From contig VTFK01000026.1 in the NCBI GenBank assembly GCA_009617715.1, forward strand, positions 1,302,001-1,366,000: a DNA stretch of 64,000 bases, read 5' to 3'. Source of the stretch: Plectrocnemia conspersa (taxonomy: Eukaryota > Arthropoda > Insecta > Trichoptera > Polycentropodidae). Shown here one piece after another: positions 11,621-25,055 of the stretch. Positions within the stretch are counted from its first letter, which is position 1. Every line of letters begins with the position of its first letter. The notes below the pieces were generated by a model, which made no database searches, had not been told where the DNA came from, and saw only the letters and a list, made by a program, of their open reading frames with translations. The translations under genes and the position numbers were made by a program.

Positions 11621-12539
11621 AGCTTTTAAAATTTACATCGATAAGTTCAATGTTTGTCGGAAATCACTATGGATAAATTGTTACCACAGGTAACTATATC
11701 ATACTAAAGAGTTGCGATCGCGCTCTTTATTCTTGCCCTTTGCGGTCAGGATGACAGTGCTTAAGAACGCTCTTCTTGCACGAGCCATCCAGCGTCAAAC
11801 GCAATGTTTTCGGCGATAGCTATGAAGAGCTGGCAAAAATGATGTGGGTTTATGCTCAGCTATTCTACGTGTGCTAATGTTTATTATTGTTTGTATAATG
11901 GCCATCGTGACGCATTGGGGGAAACTTGCCGAGCCATGATGGTCAGATTTGTAATAAGAAAATAAAAATATAATCATTATTCCAATAAATGAAAAATTTG
12001 CTCACATTAATTACAAATTAAATTAATTAAATTTATTTTAAGTGATTAATCATAATATTAAGAAAATATTTAACTAAAATAAAACAATTAAAAATAATCA
12101 AGTTAACTTGGTTTATAGTTTCGAAATCGAATGCAAATCTATTAGCGATGTCGAAGAGACAGATTTATTTACTGCTAAGAATGTGATAAAGTTATTCAAA
12201 TAGTAATATCTGTTCAGAAATCACAGTCAATAGGCACCATTTAACAAAATACATACTTACATACAGTCCAAAATTAGAAGAAAAAATGCTTATTTCGAGT
12301 TGAGCTTATATAAGAAGTGGCCAAAAGAAATGACGTTTTTATACTGAATAACTTTTGACGGACAGTTGTGACTTATTTGTCGTGCGGGTCGCATGTCTTT
12401 CTTTCGGCAGTGTTTGGATAAACATCTGGAGAGTGCATTATAAACATAACAATAACATAGAACACCCCAAGTTTCAATGGAAGATTTCGTTCCGAGTAGA
12501 TGTTTTTCACTTGCATGCTGTATGAATTTCACAAAAATA

Positions 12540-12915
12540 ATTGGCAACCACAGCAGGCAAAAACATTTGTGTCGTCTATAGTGAAGTTTTACTGGTTCGT
12601 CAATCTCAAAAATGGTTCAAAAGATTTAAATCCGAAATTTTTGTTTTGAAGACAAACCTAGAAGTAGGACAGCAAAAATCATCGATGATGACCGCATAGC
12701 TACAGAAATTGAAGCTAATTCAGACAGGATATTTATGGTCTAGCATTCAAAGAAGTTAAAAAAAGCGTGTGGATACCACACGCACTTAGCGACGAGAACA
12801 AGGCGACGCGCCTGCCTCATACTGCGATAAAAAAAATTATTGCTCTCGAATAGAAAACTGTTACTCACCTTCCATATTCTTCCGATATAGCACCATCAGA
12901 TTAACATTTATTTAT
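12540..12915 (+). mobile_element. mariner transposase remnant 2 (decayed, frameshifted)
   Basis: The plus strand reads RQSQKWFKRFKSEIF at about 12597-12641, then in a shifted frame EDKPRSRTAKIIDDDRIA, then WIPHALSDENKA near 12771 and THLPYSSDIAPSD near 12862-12900. These are the mariner landmarks WFxxFKSG, DxPRSGRP, WVPHxL and LPYSPDLAPSDYHLF in order. Several frameshifts, stops and deletions destroy the gene. The last part abuts a SINE tail at about 12915. Confidence 0.8.
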
Positions 12916-12960
12916 GTCTGTCAGGTTACAACGGAAGATTTAATAATAAAAATATATAGT
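12908..12960 (+). mobile_element. SINE 3' end fragment
   Basis: TGTCTGTCAGGTTACAACGG followed by AAGATTTAATAATAAAA matches the 3' end of SINE copy A. Confidence 0.45.
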
Positions 12961-13165
12961 TCAATGGTTTCCAATTATTAATGAAAAATTAATAATTAAT
13001 CATTAGAGCTACATTAAAGATTATAATTAATTAGTGAGCTATCTTAGGTAGCTAGATGAGTGTTCATTCGTTGGTCAATGTAATAATATATCTGAGCAAA
13101 GCGCAAGGATCTTTTACAGCGAAAAAAAATTGCGAGCAACCGATATTTAGTGAATATATATAGAT

Positions 13166-13383
13166 AAACGCTATATAACTTATCTTAGTCCGCGGGCCAT
13201 TTATTTATTTTGCAAACATTTTGGGGACTAAAAAATCTTTTGCTGTTGGAAGCTAAAAAAAATGTCACCTCGGATATTTTTGTTTATATTTTGTGCCTGG
13301 TAAGCAAACAAAAAATGTTTTTTTTAGCTCATTTCATTTTAGAAACATTAATTGGTCCGCGGTCCGCCAGTTGAACAGCGCTG
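13166..13383. mobile_element. Non-autonomous hAT element (MITE), 218 bases
   Basis: The right end reads CCGCCAGTTGAACAGCGCTG, the reverse complement of a CAGCGCTGTTCAACTGGCGG terminus. The left end, AAACGCTATATAACT, is a decayed copy of it. Flanking 8-base duplications ATATAGAT (13158-13165) and ATATAGAC (13384-13391) differ at one base. An 8-base duplication and CAG...CTG ends are hAT hallmarks. The element has no coding capacity. It is related to the element at 58701-58931. Confidence 0.7.
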
Positions 13384-15599
13384 ATATAGACATTAAAAAA
13401 TATGTCTAAAAATCATACATATAGATTTAAAAGGTATTTTCTATAATAGTTTAAAATTATTATAATAACGTCTACCACATTCATGTAAATGTGATCGATA
13501 AGTGAATATAGAGTACCCATTTTAATATTTCAGGTAGATTTTGTGATAATTCAATAAAAATTGAAAAATCGTAAAATAAATATATTTTAATATATAACAA
13601 TAAAATAATAACTAAAATATATTTTTTTAACACACAATCTACCTAATTATTGCGGAATTTTTGTCATTTATGTGTTACATTACGGTCCGCTATTTTCGCG
13701 GAATTTTAAATGTATATGTGTTTTGACAAAAGGTGACATTTTTTTTACAAAATAATTATTAATGTATATATATATTGCCATCTCTCGATAAAAGTTTAAA
13801 TATTGATTACGTTCGCACGATATTTTCACAACGATTATTTTTAACCCTCGAAAAAGCGTGAACGGAAAGACTGTTAAATTTCGCTATCACGCGAAAACGC
13901 GTAAGCGGACCGTAATATGTTAAACGGTTTTTAAAACACGATAACTGGCATAGTTTAATCATACCAACATGAAATTTATTCTAAAAATATATCTTAGGAG
14001 TATCTCGACTAAGTTCGTAACTATTAAAAAAAATGTTAAAAATGTTAGAGAAGAAATTAAAGAAGACAAAAACGTTTTCTAATAGAAATTAAAATTAAAT
14101 ATAAAAATTAAGTATTAAAAAAAATAATATATATATATATTTACATTTCTTTTGTTATTTTAAAATTTAAGGCCAAGTTAACTGCCGTGGTTTAATCATA
14201 TCGATATTCAACTAAAAATATATGGTAACTATCTCTATAAGCTAGCTTTTTTCAAAATGGCGGTTATTTAAAATATTTAAAAAAATCGTAATTTTGATAA
14301 AAAAACAAATCGTAAAAATAATAAAAATATTTAAAAAATATTTAAAAATATAAAAGTAAGGAGTAAATATTTTTTCAAGGACAATGTACTTAGTCTAATG
14401 TTATAAAAGCAATTAAATTTAAATTATAAACATTTGATTTTTTTTAATTCACATACATATATGATGACATCAAAATAATCACTATAAAATATGACGCCAT
14501 TTATGTATTTAAGAAACGTCATTTAAGCACGTTTTTTTATTTAAACGTGAGGTAAATAATCTCACGTTTGGCGGTATGAATTGGCAATCAAGATTATCCT
14601 ATTTGACAGCACCAGACTATTTTTGGTGTTATTTGATTGGTTAAGTATTTGTTAACATGTCACGGAGTCTAAATATCTACCAGTCAAAATATTAATGTCT
14701 TAGTTTGCTTTTGCACTAAGAGTCACTTTAAAATCATTTATATGAGAGCATGAGAGATCCATATTATATTTTATTATGTTCGATTTTTTACGGAAAAACT
14801 GTTGCAAATTTCTAGAGCAACGCATTTAAATAAAATATATAGGCAGTAATTATTTTAATTATTACAATATATGTAGTATAAATATATCAATGCCTATAAC
14901 GAATGACTTTATGAAATTAATTTCTGAAATAAAATTCAAGACATGATGCCATTTACAGTACGTTTATTTTATTTTACTATCTTGAAACTACCTGTTTATC
15001 TTAATCTTTATTTCCATAAATTCAAATGCTTTACTAAAGCATAAACTAATCCTATTATGCTGTTTAGACATTTAGATGCACCAAACACAGATATGTTTGT
15101 ATGTGGTAGTAATCCACAGAATTTAACATTTTAAGAAAAAAATACGATGTCTAATATACAAACGTACAGTATCATTATGGTTATTTCAATACAATTTTAA
15201 TGGTTCATGCCGAAATGATAACGATGTAGTATTTTATCGTAATAATATATGTGCATTAAGTTATTTAAACACTATACAAACCGGAAACAATTATTTTCTA
15301 CAAACATGGCATTACGGAATTTTAATTCATTCTTGACATTGTATCAAATATCATTACATATCCATTTAATTTAGAACCCCCTTTCATAATACGTATAGAA
15401 AAATATGTTCTTTTATTGAATAGGCAAAAAATTGAGCTGGATTATTTAACAATAACACTATTGTTGTTCGAAAATTATAGGATACGTTATATCTACATCT
15501 ACGCATAAGGACGATTTTTAGCCTATGCAATTATCTAAACAATCTTCCCACGATCGATATTTTTATTGGAAACAGCATAACTAAGCCACTTTAGGTAGT

Positions 15600-16220
15600 G
15601 AGTTGAAAAAATAGCGTAATTACGAGGCGTGCGTTAAGAGAAATCTTATACCTTTGTAGCCTTCTCACGTACAAAACGAAGCGAGAAAAACAAGGATGGT
15701 GGTTTTGTTGACGTTTTTTTTCACCGGCGATTATTATCATTGTGTAATTTTGGCAAGGTAAATCGGTCGAAGAATTATCGTGGAATTCCACGCGTCGTAC
15801 CGTATTTCGAGTCGGAATAATTGACGAGGACTAGTGAGGTGAGGGTCGCGGTCGTGATGTTCTCATATTGAAAAGGTCTCAAAAGTTCATATACCTGGAA
15901 TATACATTCTCTCGGGGAATGCGAGAGTCCATAGAAAATTTCGCTCGCATTCAATCCAGCGCTACGGATCGACAGGTGCTAGTTCTCGGGACTGCGAAAA
16001 ATATTCAAAAATTGATTTCGATCAGCGCCGATCAACCTTTTTTGGGTGGAGATTATGATGAGGCGGATATTTGTGCGGTAGGTACATATAAATCTTGTCA
16101 GACGCGGTCGAATGAGCACATTATATAATGTGTTCGATAAAAAAAGGTTACGAATCGCTGAGTCCACATACCGCCAAGGGGCTTTGTCGAAGGAATGATG
16201 ATAGAGATAGGAATGCGGAA
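15600..16220. promoter_or_regulatory. GC-raised island 5 with three GGAATG sites
   Basis: GGAATGCG is at 15916-15923 and 16210-16217, with GGAATGAT at 16192-16199. The GC level is raised against flanks of almost pure AT. Open frames of 66-98 codons cross it on both strands and resemble no family I know. Confidence 0.35.
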
Positions 16221-17319
16221 CGACTTTGACCGTTGTCAAAAAAATATAATATATAATAAACACGCATACGTACATTTATATAGAGCTGAGGATTTCGTGA
16301 CCCCCACTTAAAGAAACTGTATATTTAAAATTTAAATAACTAGAGATTTCGGTAGTATCCATAGATTACAATGTATAATAATTTAACACCTTTATGCCAC
16401 AACTATAATAAAATCACGCGTTTATATATATAAACTTCAGCATTAATTTTTTCAACACATATAATTTAAAATAATTTATAATTACATTTTTATGATTGGT
16501 TATGAATAACTAAGATACAGTTAATACATTTAAATTATTATTTTTTTTATTGAAAAAAAAAACACTACAAAAAATGCTATATTTTACCAAATTTTTATTT
16601 TTGTTATAGTAATGATGTGCATTATGTATTTTTGATAGGATTTGTTTTTATGGCAAGTTTTTGCCTTGCATGTGTAATTATGCTCTATATGCAAAATTGT
16701 TTTTATTTATTTCTGTCGGGCTTTTTAGATGTTAGAAATAATTTTATTTAATGACAAAATAAATAGAAACATAAACCAGTAGTTCTAATCGATGGCAACT
16801 ATCTCGTTAACTACATTTTTGTATATCTTGAGTTATTTTCATGAGTATGCATTATACTTAAATTTATCAAATAAAATAAAAATATTTAATGTGTTTTTAA
16901 GACTTATAAATAGTTTTCTGCACTCTCGCTTTTAAAAACAAACAATATTTTTAATGGAGTTTCCTATTTGTATTTGATAAAATTGACTATAATAAAAAAA
17001 GAACTATACACGTTAGGGAAAAAATGTTTTGGAATCATATACATCGGCTAAAATATTTTACAATTTTATTTTATTGCGTAAAAATTAATATTACGTAGCT
17101 AGAAGTTCAGCTTTATATTATGCATTATAGTATATTATAAAAAAAAAACATAAAAAATAATTATAACGAAATAAATAAACTCCAAAACACTAGAACTGAA
17201 AGTAGTATGTATATAAATAAATATATCTAATATTTGTGACAAACATTCTATTGTAAGGTGCTGGGTAGTTGATCTTGGATCATCAAGCACAGAAAATAAA
17301 ACAGCGCACTTCTTTTCTT

Positions 17320-17450
17320 TTTGCCTTGGCGCTAAATTTTTTTTAATCCCTTGACTATTCGGGACGCTATTTCAAGCCTTTCCTTGGCCGGGCGTCCCCA
17401 GGGAAGAACCCACCTCATTTAAAGCATCCTAAGCAGCACGAGAGACGAGT
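17320..17450 (-). other. Unassigned coding-like scrap
   Basis: The minus strand reads VLPWGRPAKERLEIASR and on to IVKGLKK. It is a protein-like stretch with no recognised family, possibly a transposon scrap. The surroundings (16230-18470) are otherwise plain AT-rich sequence. Confidence 0.2.
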
Positions 17451-17600
17451 GGTATATGTTTCTATACCTCATGCGTAAAGTATGTCTGATGACAGATATT
17501 ACATATATATACATATTATACCAGCATTATAAATCACTTGTATAAGTTGCTGATTCTAAAAGACCTGGGTTTGAATTCCTTTAAATCCTAGGTTTTTAAA
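17430..17600 (+). mobile_element. Decayed tRNA-like SINE head
   Basis: GACGAGTGGTATA near 17447 and GACCTGGGTTTGAATTCC near 17563-17580 resemble the A and B boxes of the main SINE family. The spacing is stretched and the body is not recognisable. Confidence 0.35.
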
Positions 17601-18469
17601 CTTGTGTTTACTATATAATTATATTTCCAATTGACTTAAGTTACTGTGAATATTGTGATCATTTTTTAAAAACCATCTAGATCGTACATATTAGGTATTA
17701 AAAATAATATAATTATGAACTACTTCAGGTAATTGAGAATATCATACAAGTACATATGATACATATGTATATATTATATAAAAAAATTTATCCCTAACAG
17801 CCTCAACCGAGAAGGCTACCTTTGGAACTACCTTATGACGTGTTTTATAATAACTCATTTTTCAAATTATAAAGTTTTGTGCATTATTTTATAACAGCTT
17901 CCATTGGTTCTCAACCGGCAAACCAAAATCCCGAAAGTTCCATGTATATTGTATGTTTAAAGTGAGATTAATCTTTGTTGAACTAATTATACCAAATAGT
18001 TTAATTAACTGATCTTCTTAATGTAAACCAAATAAATATTTTTTGGAAAAAAACATTTGTCACAAATGTTGTTTTGTTGAAATTACTGCATAAAGAAAAA
18101 ATGGTAGTTTTGCTTCATGAATCTAAATAAGACATTTTATTTTACAAAAAACTTATTAGTTTCAAATATTATTATTTCAACTGAAAAAACTGCTCAAATG
18201 TCTTTATATACTATTGAACAGAATTACAGTTTTATTATCAAAAATAAAAATAAATGTGTATTTAAAATATGTACATACATAAATTAACATATAAAGATAT
18301 ATATTTTTTATAATAGAATAGCAATTTCCACCATAAAAAAACTGGAAAATTAGAAAATATCTGAAAATTACGCTTATTTCCTTGGGGTTTTTATATATGT
18401 ATAATATTTAAATATGATTCTCAACCTTCGATATACATAGCATTTAAAGAGCAAAACTTATAGACATCG

Positions 18470-19010
18470 CGTTCGGGTCATTTGGGCCAGGTGTCGGCCT
18501 GGTAAAAAATATAAATTGGAATTGATACAGGAAACGATTAGCATATCTCACATAGAGTAGACGACCGAGAATATATAGGAATAAAAAATGGTGCGAGGCA
18601 GTCTCGGGTGTGCATCACAACGAGCCTCTTCGTATGCTAATACTGCTTCGTTTGTTACGTTGAATCAAAAGTTTCAACGTCGATGGTTGATCGAGTGCTT
18701 GAGCCGAGGCGAGCAAAAAGAAACCGACCGCTGCGCTGGCCGACTACTGTTTGAGGATATCCATCCGAAAAAAGCAACGGCATTGGGCAAGAGTGGCTTC
18801 AGGAATGCGCAGACGGCGACTGATGCAGGAATGCGTCGTGGCGCAACCATTAGTCAACACAATTCCGATTCATGATTTATGTCGTACGTCGCCATTATCA
18901 TCCGGAGATTCGATCGTCCTCGTCGACATTGTTAGGCCAGCACCTACCCGAGATGTAAATTTCGTATATGATACCCACACACGACATGGTGGCTCGAATG
19001 AAGATTAGCA
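18470..19010. promoter_or_regulatory. GC-rich island 6 with two TEAD-type sites
   Basis: GGAATGCG is at 18802-18809 and 18828-18835, 26 bases apart in the same orientation. An open frame of 95 codons starts at 18588 but has no family match and unlike composition. Inferred regulatory element. Confidence 0.4.
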
Positions 19011-19899
19011 TAGGGTTGATACCCGATACGTTTCATAAAAATGTATCGAGTGTCTTCCTCAAATAACAAAAAATGCCTGTCAACTGTGCTGTATATAAAT
19101 TTTAAATAAAACATATCTTTGCATATGATTAAATTCTATATTTTGATTCTTAACTGAGCATTGAGATATGTATATGTGGTAATAAATCTGTGTTTAAGGG
19201 AGCTATTAATATTTACATATATATGTAGGTACATAAATCGAAAGGTAGATCTTTAGAAAAATAACACAAGTATTACCGCACTCAATGAATACAATAAATA
19301 TACTTATAATTGGTTCGTTTTAGAAACCTTAGTTATAATTAAATCATTATATAAAATAAGATTCACAATTAAAATTTGTATAAAAGGTTTCGCGCTACCC
19401 CGCTCGTTTAACGCTCCAGTTTATAAAGCACGCGTGATAATGCGCTTTCAAATAAATACATGCATTAATTTATATACATTCGTATGCGCATATTTGAACA
19501 GCAACAAGACGTAATCGTCCAAATCTCTGATGCTCATGATACACACATAAATATGTATGTAGGTACATATAAAAATAAATTTTGATCGTAAAATTTTACT
19601 ATAACGACGTTATAACATTTCTCTCTCGTCATTAATACGCTTCCACGTGAGGAAGAAGACCTGTCGAATATTTATATACGTGGCATATTGCTAGAATATC
19701 ATTGACCTCACAATAATGAACGCGGTATCAAATATCTTCGATTCACGGCGACGATCAGACGCAATAAAACAAAATTTTACAACATCCATGAAAATTTTGT
19801 GGTCGGATTTTGATAGCCATTATAGGCGATAATTACCGATAGATGCGCGCAGTGCTAAATAATGCAATATTCTGTGAAAGGTCGATACACTATAAATGG

Positions 19900-20330
19900 A
19901 GCAAAAGTATTATTTGAACGAAGAATCATTGCATATTATCATAATGCGGGCGGAAGTTCGGTTTTTGTGCATTTGTGTCGACGTTTTTTTTATCTCTAAA
20001 TGTATTTAAAAAAAACAATGAGCCAAATTCGATAATGACCTTAAAGACCAAAAAACAAAAAGATGACATAAGCGCTACTATTGCATGGCATTCTTTTTTT
20101 CAGAGGGCAAAAACTTGTCCCGGTTGTGATTAATATCTGGGCACTCGAGATGCGGGATTGCCCTCGGGGAAAACGGTGGCCGACTGCAATTCTTCAGCAA
20201 CACATAAATTTAACGTGGGTCGAAATTCCACATACGGGAGCGAGATTTGAGACGAAGAAAAAAATTATAATGCTTTGAAATTAATTCACCTCCGCGCCCA
20301 TCTGCCAAAACGAACCGCAGAAGAAGCCTA
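19900..20330. promoter_or_regulatory. Moderately GC-rich island 7
   Basis: GC content is raised (CTCGGGGAAAACGGTGGCC near 20163-20181), but no GGAATGCG is present. No coding match. Confidence 0.2.
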
Positions 20331-20713
20331 GAGCTTAAATTATTTATTCTAAAGAACAACACAGCGCTGTTACAATAAATATCCCCTAAGCGTTTAATTA
20401 TTTATTTTAATTGTTTCAGAATCACATTATATTTGCAGATAAATATCTAAAAATATGTCGTGAAATCGTAACAGTAGTTGAAATTAAATATTTTTAATTC
20501 ACCGGAAATATGACGGTATTAATATTATGCGATATGTAATAAAATATAATCATTATTATTAAAAATGTAATAAAGCGGAATTAGTATTTATTTCTGACTA
20601 TGACTCTCGTATTTAGTTTTTATCACAAGCTTAATTAATATTTGATCAATGAATGCGGCCTTAAAAATATCGACACGAACTCATTATAAACCAAAATTTT
20701 GTTTACACTTGAA

Positions 20714-20722
20714 TCAAGGTCA
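20714..20722 (+). promoter_or_regulatory. TCAAGGTCA, consensus FTZ-F1/ERR monomer site
   Basis: An exact match to the orphan nuclear-receptor extended half site. Other exact copies are at 8558-8566 and 30225-30233 (both reverse). Binding is inferred from sequence only. Confidence 0.3.
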
Positions 20723-21244
20723 GATCGTGCAGATTTTTTCCGCGTAAATGCACTTTATAATGACGAAAGTTTCAAACACATAAATTAGTAGATAATAAGT
20801 ACACTACATTATTAAAGACCACAGATTTTTCAGGAAAATTACAATTAAAGATTAAGGTAAGCAATGAAAAATTACTGGTGGAATGTTTATTACTATGAAA
20901 AATACCACATAAAATTAAATTCTGGGGTAAAAACAGACTATTCAAGAATTTCTTGTTTATAAATATTATTTCTGAGAGAATTCATCATTTTACTTATCTA
21001 ATATAAACTATTTCCTTAACTACGTAAATGTAGTTATGTTATGAGAATATTATATCAGTATTTAGGTGGAAGAAAGTTAGCAAAACAAAATTGTCATGAG
21101 ATCACTGTCACTTGGTTCGGTGATTATTGAGCAAAGGAAAATTGTGCACAGCGAAAAATTCTGATCATAGATAATCAATATACACAAAGTTATAGCAAAA
21201 CAAAGTCTGTAAGTATATATAACAGATGTTAATATGTTTTTAAT

Positions 21245-21425
21245 TAAAAAATATTTTACAATTATATTAGTAATTTACATTGGTATGATACACTTACATT
21301 TCTTGTAATTACACAAATGTTCACTAAAAATAGGAAAAAATATTAAGCAGTTGGAATTAAAAGTAAATATATTTGAGAATCAAACAATCACATATATTCA
21401 GAATCCGGTCACCCTGTCACTCGAA
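21245..21425 (+). repeat. Copy of the repeat found in fritz intron 3
   Basis: From about 21278 (CATTGGTATGATACACTTAC) to the AGAATCCGGTCACCCTG block near 21400 it aligns with 51079-51230, including TGGAATTAAAAGTAAA. By eye most positions agree. The open frame of the other copy is broken here. Confidence 0.7.
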
Positions 21426-21559
21426 TTTAAAACTTTTAACCAAAAATAAATAAATAAACAATCAAAGTATGCTTATGGAAGACATACATAGTGTTATCAA
21501 ATATGTTTGATTTTGTTGTTGTTCTAATGCTGCTAATTTATTTATCAATCGTGGACGCT

Positions 21560-22080
21560 GTTGCTACTCATCCGCATCATTAAATATTGGATGGGCATTT
21601 CGGGTGCCCAATGCGGCCCCGCGCCGGACCGTGCTACCGGTTTCCACGTCCGAAACGCCATCTTCGAATTGTCGAAGAATTGTTGCGCACTCGATGCAAC
21701 ACACCCGGCGCGATCATCCGGAGATGAGTGACGTCCTCGACGCGGGCACGGGCGCCTGAGGAATGCGGCCCAATCGGGTCGTGACGTCACGCAACATGGC
21801 CGACAACATGGCGCGGGCATAGCGAGCGGCGACGGAGTTTTGGCGCCCAAAACACACAAGTGTTTACGGGTAGAAAGCGAACCGCGCCGGTGAAATTATG
21901 TAAATGGCGGCGTTGCATCAGATTCGGATAGGAGATGGAAAAAATCGCTGCCGTTTCCGTCCGTGCGTACGATTTCCCAACGACAGCTTCCCACGCGCGA
22001 TTAGAAAAACCGGCGATCCGTCAAACACCTGTCAGTGACAATCCGGCGCATGCGCACGAAGTCTTCGAGCGCAAATATTA
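21560..22080. promoter_or_regulatory. GC-rich island 8: TEAD-type site, CRE and GCCAT motifs
   Basis: GGAATGCG lies at 21760-21767 within GAGGAATGCGG. The palindromic CRE TGACGTCA is at 21782-21789, 15 bases on. Several GCCAT/ATGGC motifs follow (GCCATCTTCG near 21658, two ATGGC near 21796-21812, AAATGGCGGC near 21902), the core recognised by YY1/Pho. This mix is typical of promoters or Polycomb-type elements. No coding match. Confidence 0.4.
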
Positions 22081-22559
22081 CGATTTTGAATGGCAAACGA
22101 TGAATGGAGATCGAAAACTAGTAACTTTTAATGTTATTTTTAAACATTTTAATACAATTACACGGTTAAATATTAGAGAATCTATGGTGTATTTTAGGGG
22201 TAGCTACATTTTTATTACTGCTGTTGTGTTGTTTGCAGTTATTTTTTTAGCGCTCAAATCGTGATAAATGTCTGCACTGTGATTAGTCGTACGGTGTGAG
22301 GGATGTGCCGGTATGTGTAAGTACACAGGACAGTGTTGCTTTGCTATTTTTGAGGTACGGTTATAGAGATTATTATCTTAACGCCTCTTTCACGTTATTT
22401 ATAAAAAAAAAAATATAAAATGACTTCTGCGAACGACAATAATGAGTTTTATCCCTTTAGTTTTTGCCAATTGCAAAAATGTATAACTTTTATATAAATT
22501 AACGATAATTTAATTATTCAATCGGTGTTTGTTAATAGTAGTCGTATCAATCATTTTTT

Positions 22560-22730
22560 ACTCAATATTTTTAACCCTAAATCAATAATAGCAATGGAGA
22601 AGCTCATTTGATTATTAAAAAAAACCCTTAGGGTAATTTGGTTGAATATAGGAATAATATTAAACTAATGGACTGTGAGCCGGGTCCGGCTCGTGGGCCG
22701 TAGATTGCCATCTCCGATTCTATTAACATT
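22560..22730. mobile_element. hAT-like terminus fragment
   Basis: GAGCCGGGTCCGGCTCGTGG then GCCGTAGATTGCCATCTCC (22677-22715) reads, in reverse, like the GGCAACCTGCGGCCCGCGGGCC-type end common to ZBED/hAT elements. The other end was not found. Confidence 0.3.
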
Positions 22731-23629
22731 AATTTGAAATTATATAAAAACCTGCCACTGTTACGCAATTCCGACAATGTATTATGGTATAAAAAATACA
22801 CAAACAGACATCTAAACTCAATCAGTACAAGATTGATGGATTTTCAGTGACTTGTATACCTCTCTTTATTTTGTATACTAGAAGCAATTATAACTCACCA
22901 CATTTTTTGATTTGGAAAGTCATTAATAGTCAATCAGTTTATTTGTTTTGAATGAAGATCGTAACGAAATTTAAATTTGATTTCGTCTCAAATGAAAAAA
23001 TATGCTCGTATCCTGGGAAAACAATGATTCCGAGCCTCATTTATAACATTTTATAACATCGTAATATATTTTTTTAAATACAAATATAATAATAGGTACG
23101 AGTTAACTATTTTTATGCTACAAATAAATATAAAAAATAGTCACTGTTGCGACATATTTTCTGAAATCATCTTTTATGCAGAAATATTTTAATTGGGCAT
23201 AAAAAAAATATAAAATAATTCAAAGAGAAATAGAGAAGGTAAAATTTTTAACATAATTTTTTTTTGTTGTTGTGATTATTAGTTGAGCTACACTTAACTT
23301 AAAAAAAATATTCTGATTGAGCTTCGAATCTTTGCATAAACGGAAATACTATTTATGATATAATAAATCAGCATCTAATAGTCCTCCCCCATGGCATGTA
23401 TTTTTATTTTAGTGATTGTTCAAGGCTAGAAATCTTATAACAACATTGATATTTTAAATCTGTTGTTTATTACCTGAGATCGTATTATTTAATAAGGATA
23501 ATAAATAAAGGCAATTTATGAGAAATATTTTTATTTAATTAAAGGGTTTTATTACTCGTTGACCTTGTTATTAAGAAACCGCTGATCATATTCGAAATAT
23601 AAACAAAATTGTTAATCATACTTGTGAAA

Positions 23630-24200
23630 TATAAAAAATGCCGATTTCCACTACCCACACGTACGAGCATAACATCACAACGCACATTCCTATCCTGATA
23701 TACCCGAGCACGACGGCAACCCGCGAGATCAGACCACAAATTCCTATTCTGAATCGCCCGAGAAGCCTCGCTGGCTTTTTATACACTTCGTCTAACATTC
23801 TTCTCCTCCTCAAATATCGCATATTTCTCATTCATGATAATCGAGTAGTATGAGTATGCTTGATAGTAAAAGCTTCGAAGGCCGTCTTGGCAAATTTATT
23901 CAAAATAAACAAAAAATTAGAACGCTTGCCTCGCGATCGAAGTTCGAGGACTATAAAAAAACACTCACACGCAGGATCGATTACATAACTCGAGCCGCAT
24001 TTTTCCTTATTTAAATCCATGTCATGACGATGAGAAATCCTGACTTTACGCAACAGAAGTATGGCGCCGATACCGGTTCGAGGCGGCTGGACCGCCGAAT
24101 GCTGGACGTCCACCCCGTCTCGAGATACGACGCGACGACGCAAGACGAATCGTCGGAGACGACGTAAAAAATCTTATGTGAAATCCGTTGGGTCCATCCA
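23630..24200. promoter_or_regulatory. GC-rich island 9
   Basis: Raised GC and CpG. It contains ACATTCCT at 23684-23691, a canonical M-CAT/TEAD core, but no GGAATGCG. Short open frames on both strands have no match. Confidence 0.3.
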
Positions 24201-24939
24201 CCAAGGCATTGCTTAGGCAAGAAGACAAAATAACGAAAAAGATTCTATATCCTGAATATATAGAATTATACACTGTATCGTATTATTAAAATAATCTTAC
24301 ATTCTAATAACATTTATTCATCATCACATGGAAGACATAATGGAAAGTCTACATTAATCCAACTGTTACCATTATAATGTAAGTAGCCTATCAAGTATTT
24401 TTTACAAGAAAGAGGTAAAGACCGTCAATTAAAATTAAAGTTAATTTAATAACACAATTTTCTAATTTTTTTCATTACTTAATATAACAGAACATACTTG
24501 TACAATTGCATTAACTATAACCGTAATACTGCATTATTAAAGATCCAAATTTAAAGCGATTATGATTGATTCCTACAACAATGTTTTTAATATTTAAAAT
24601 TTACGCTAATAATATAAATATCATGTAAATTGCCCTATATTAATACGACTTGTGTTTTCACACTAAAATAGTATTTTAAATTATGGATTTTTGTATTATG
24701 TATTTCATGTAGCACGCCATTTTTGAGATATATTTTATCGATTTTTTTGTAATCAAATGATTATTAAACGTTATTCAAAATATTGCTACTATAATCGAAT
24801 TAACGTATTTTTTATTTTCAACAATTTTAATATTTATGAAAACATGAACGAAAATTGTCATACTAAAATTATCCTCAATATTCCGAATTTTTTCAGTTGC
24901 TTTAGTTAAATTATTAAACTCGTTTTTAAACGCTAGAAT

Positions 24940-25055
24940 CTTTCGTATTAAAATTGAAAATCATTCGTCCATTTCCAGACACTGGAGTCCCTCAATGTTT
25001 AATTTTAGGACCCTGGCTATTTAGTGATTTCTCAACTAAACCTTACAAAAATTAT
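24940..25055 (+). mobile_element. LINE reverse-transcriptase fragment 2
   Basis: The plus strand reads GVPQCLILGPWLFSDFST from about 24984, the RT block GVPQGSILGPLLF of jockey/CR1-type LINEs with substitutions. No intact frame. Confidence 0.6.

Noticed and set aside
18588..18875. 95-codon plus-strand frame in island 6
   Set aside because: No recognised domain, no splice signals in a sensible place and overlapping open frames; better explained by GC content.
21935..22264. 109-codon plus-strand frame ending in a hydrophobic stretch
   Set aside because: The hydrophobic tail comes from AT-rich sequence after the island. No family match and no plausible partner exons; kept only as part of island 8.
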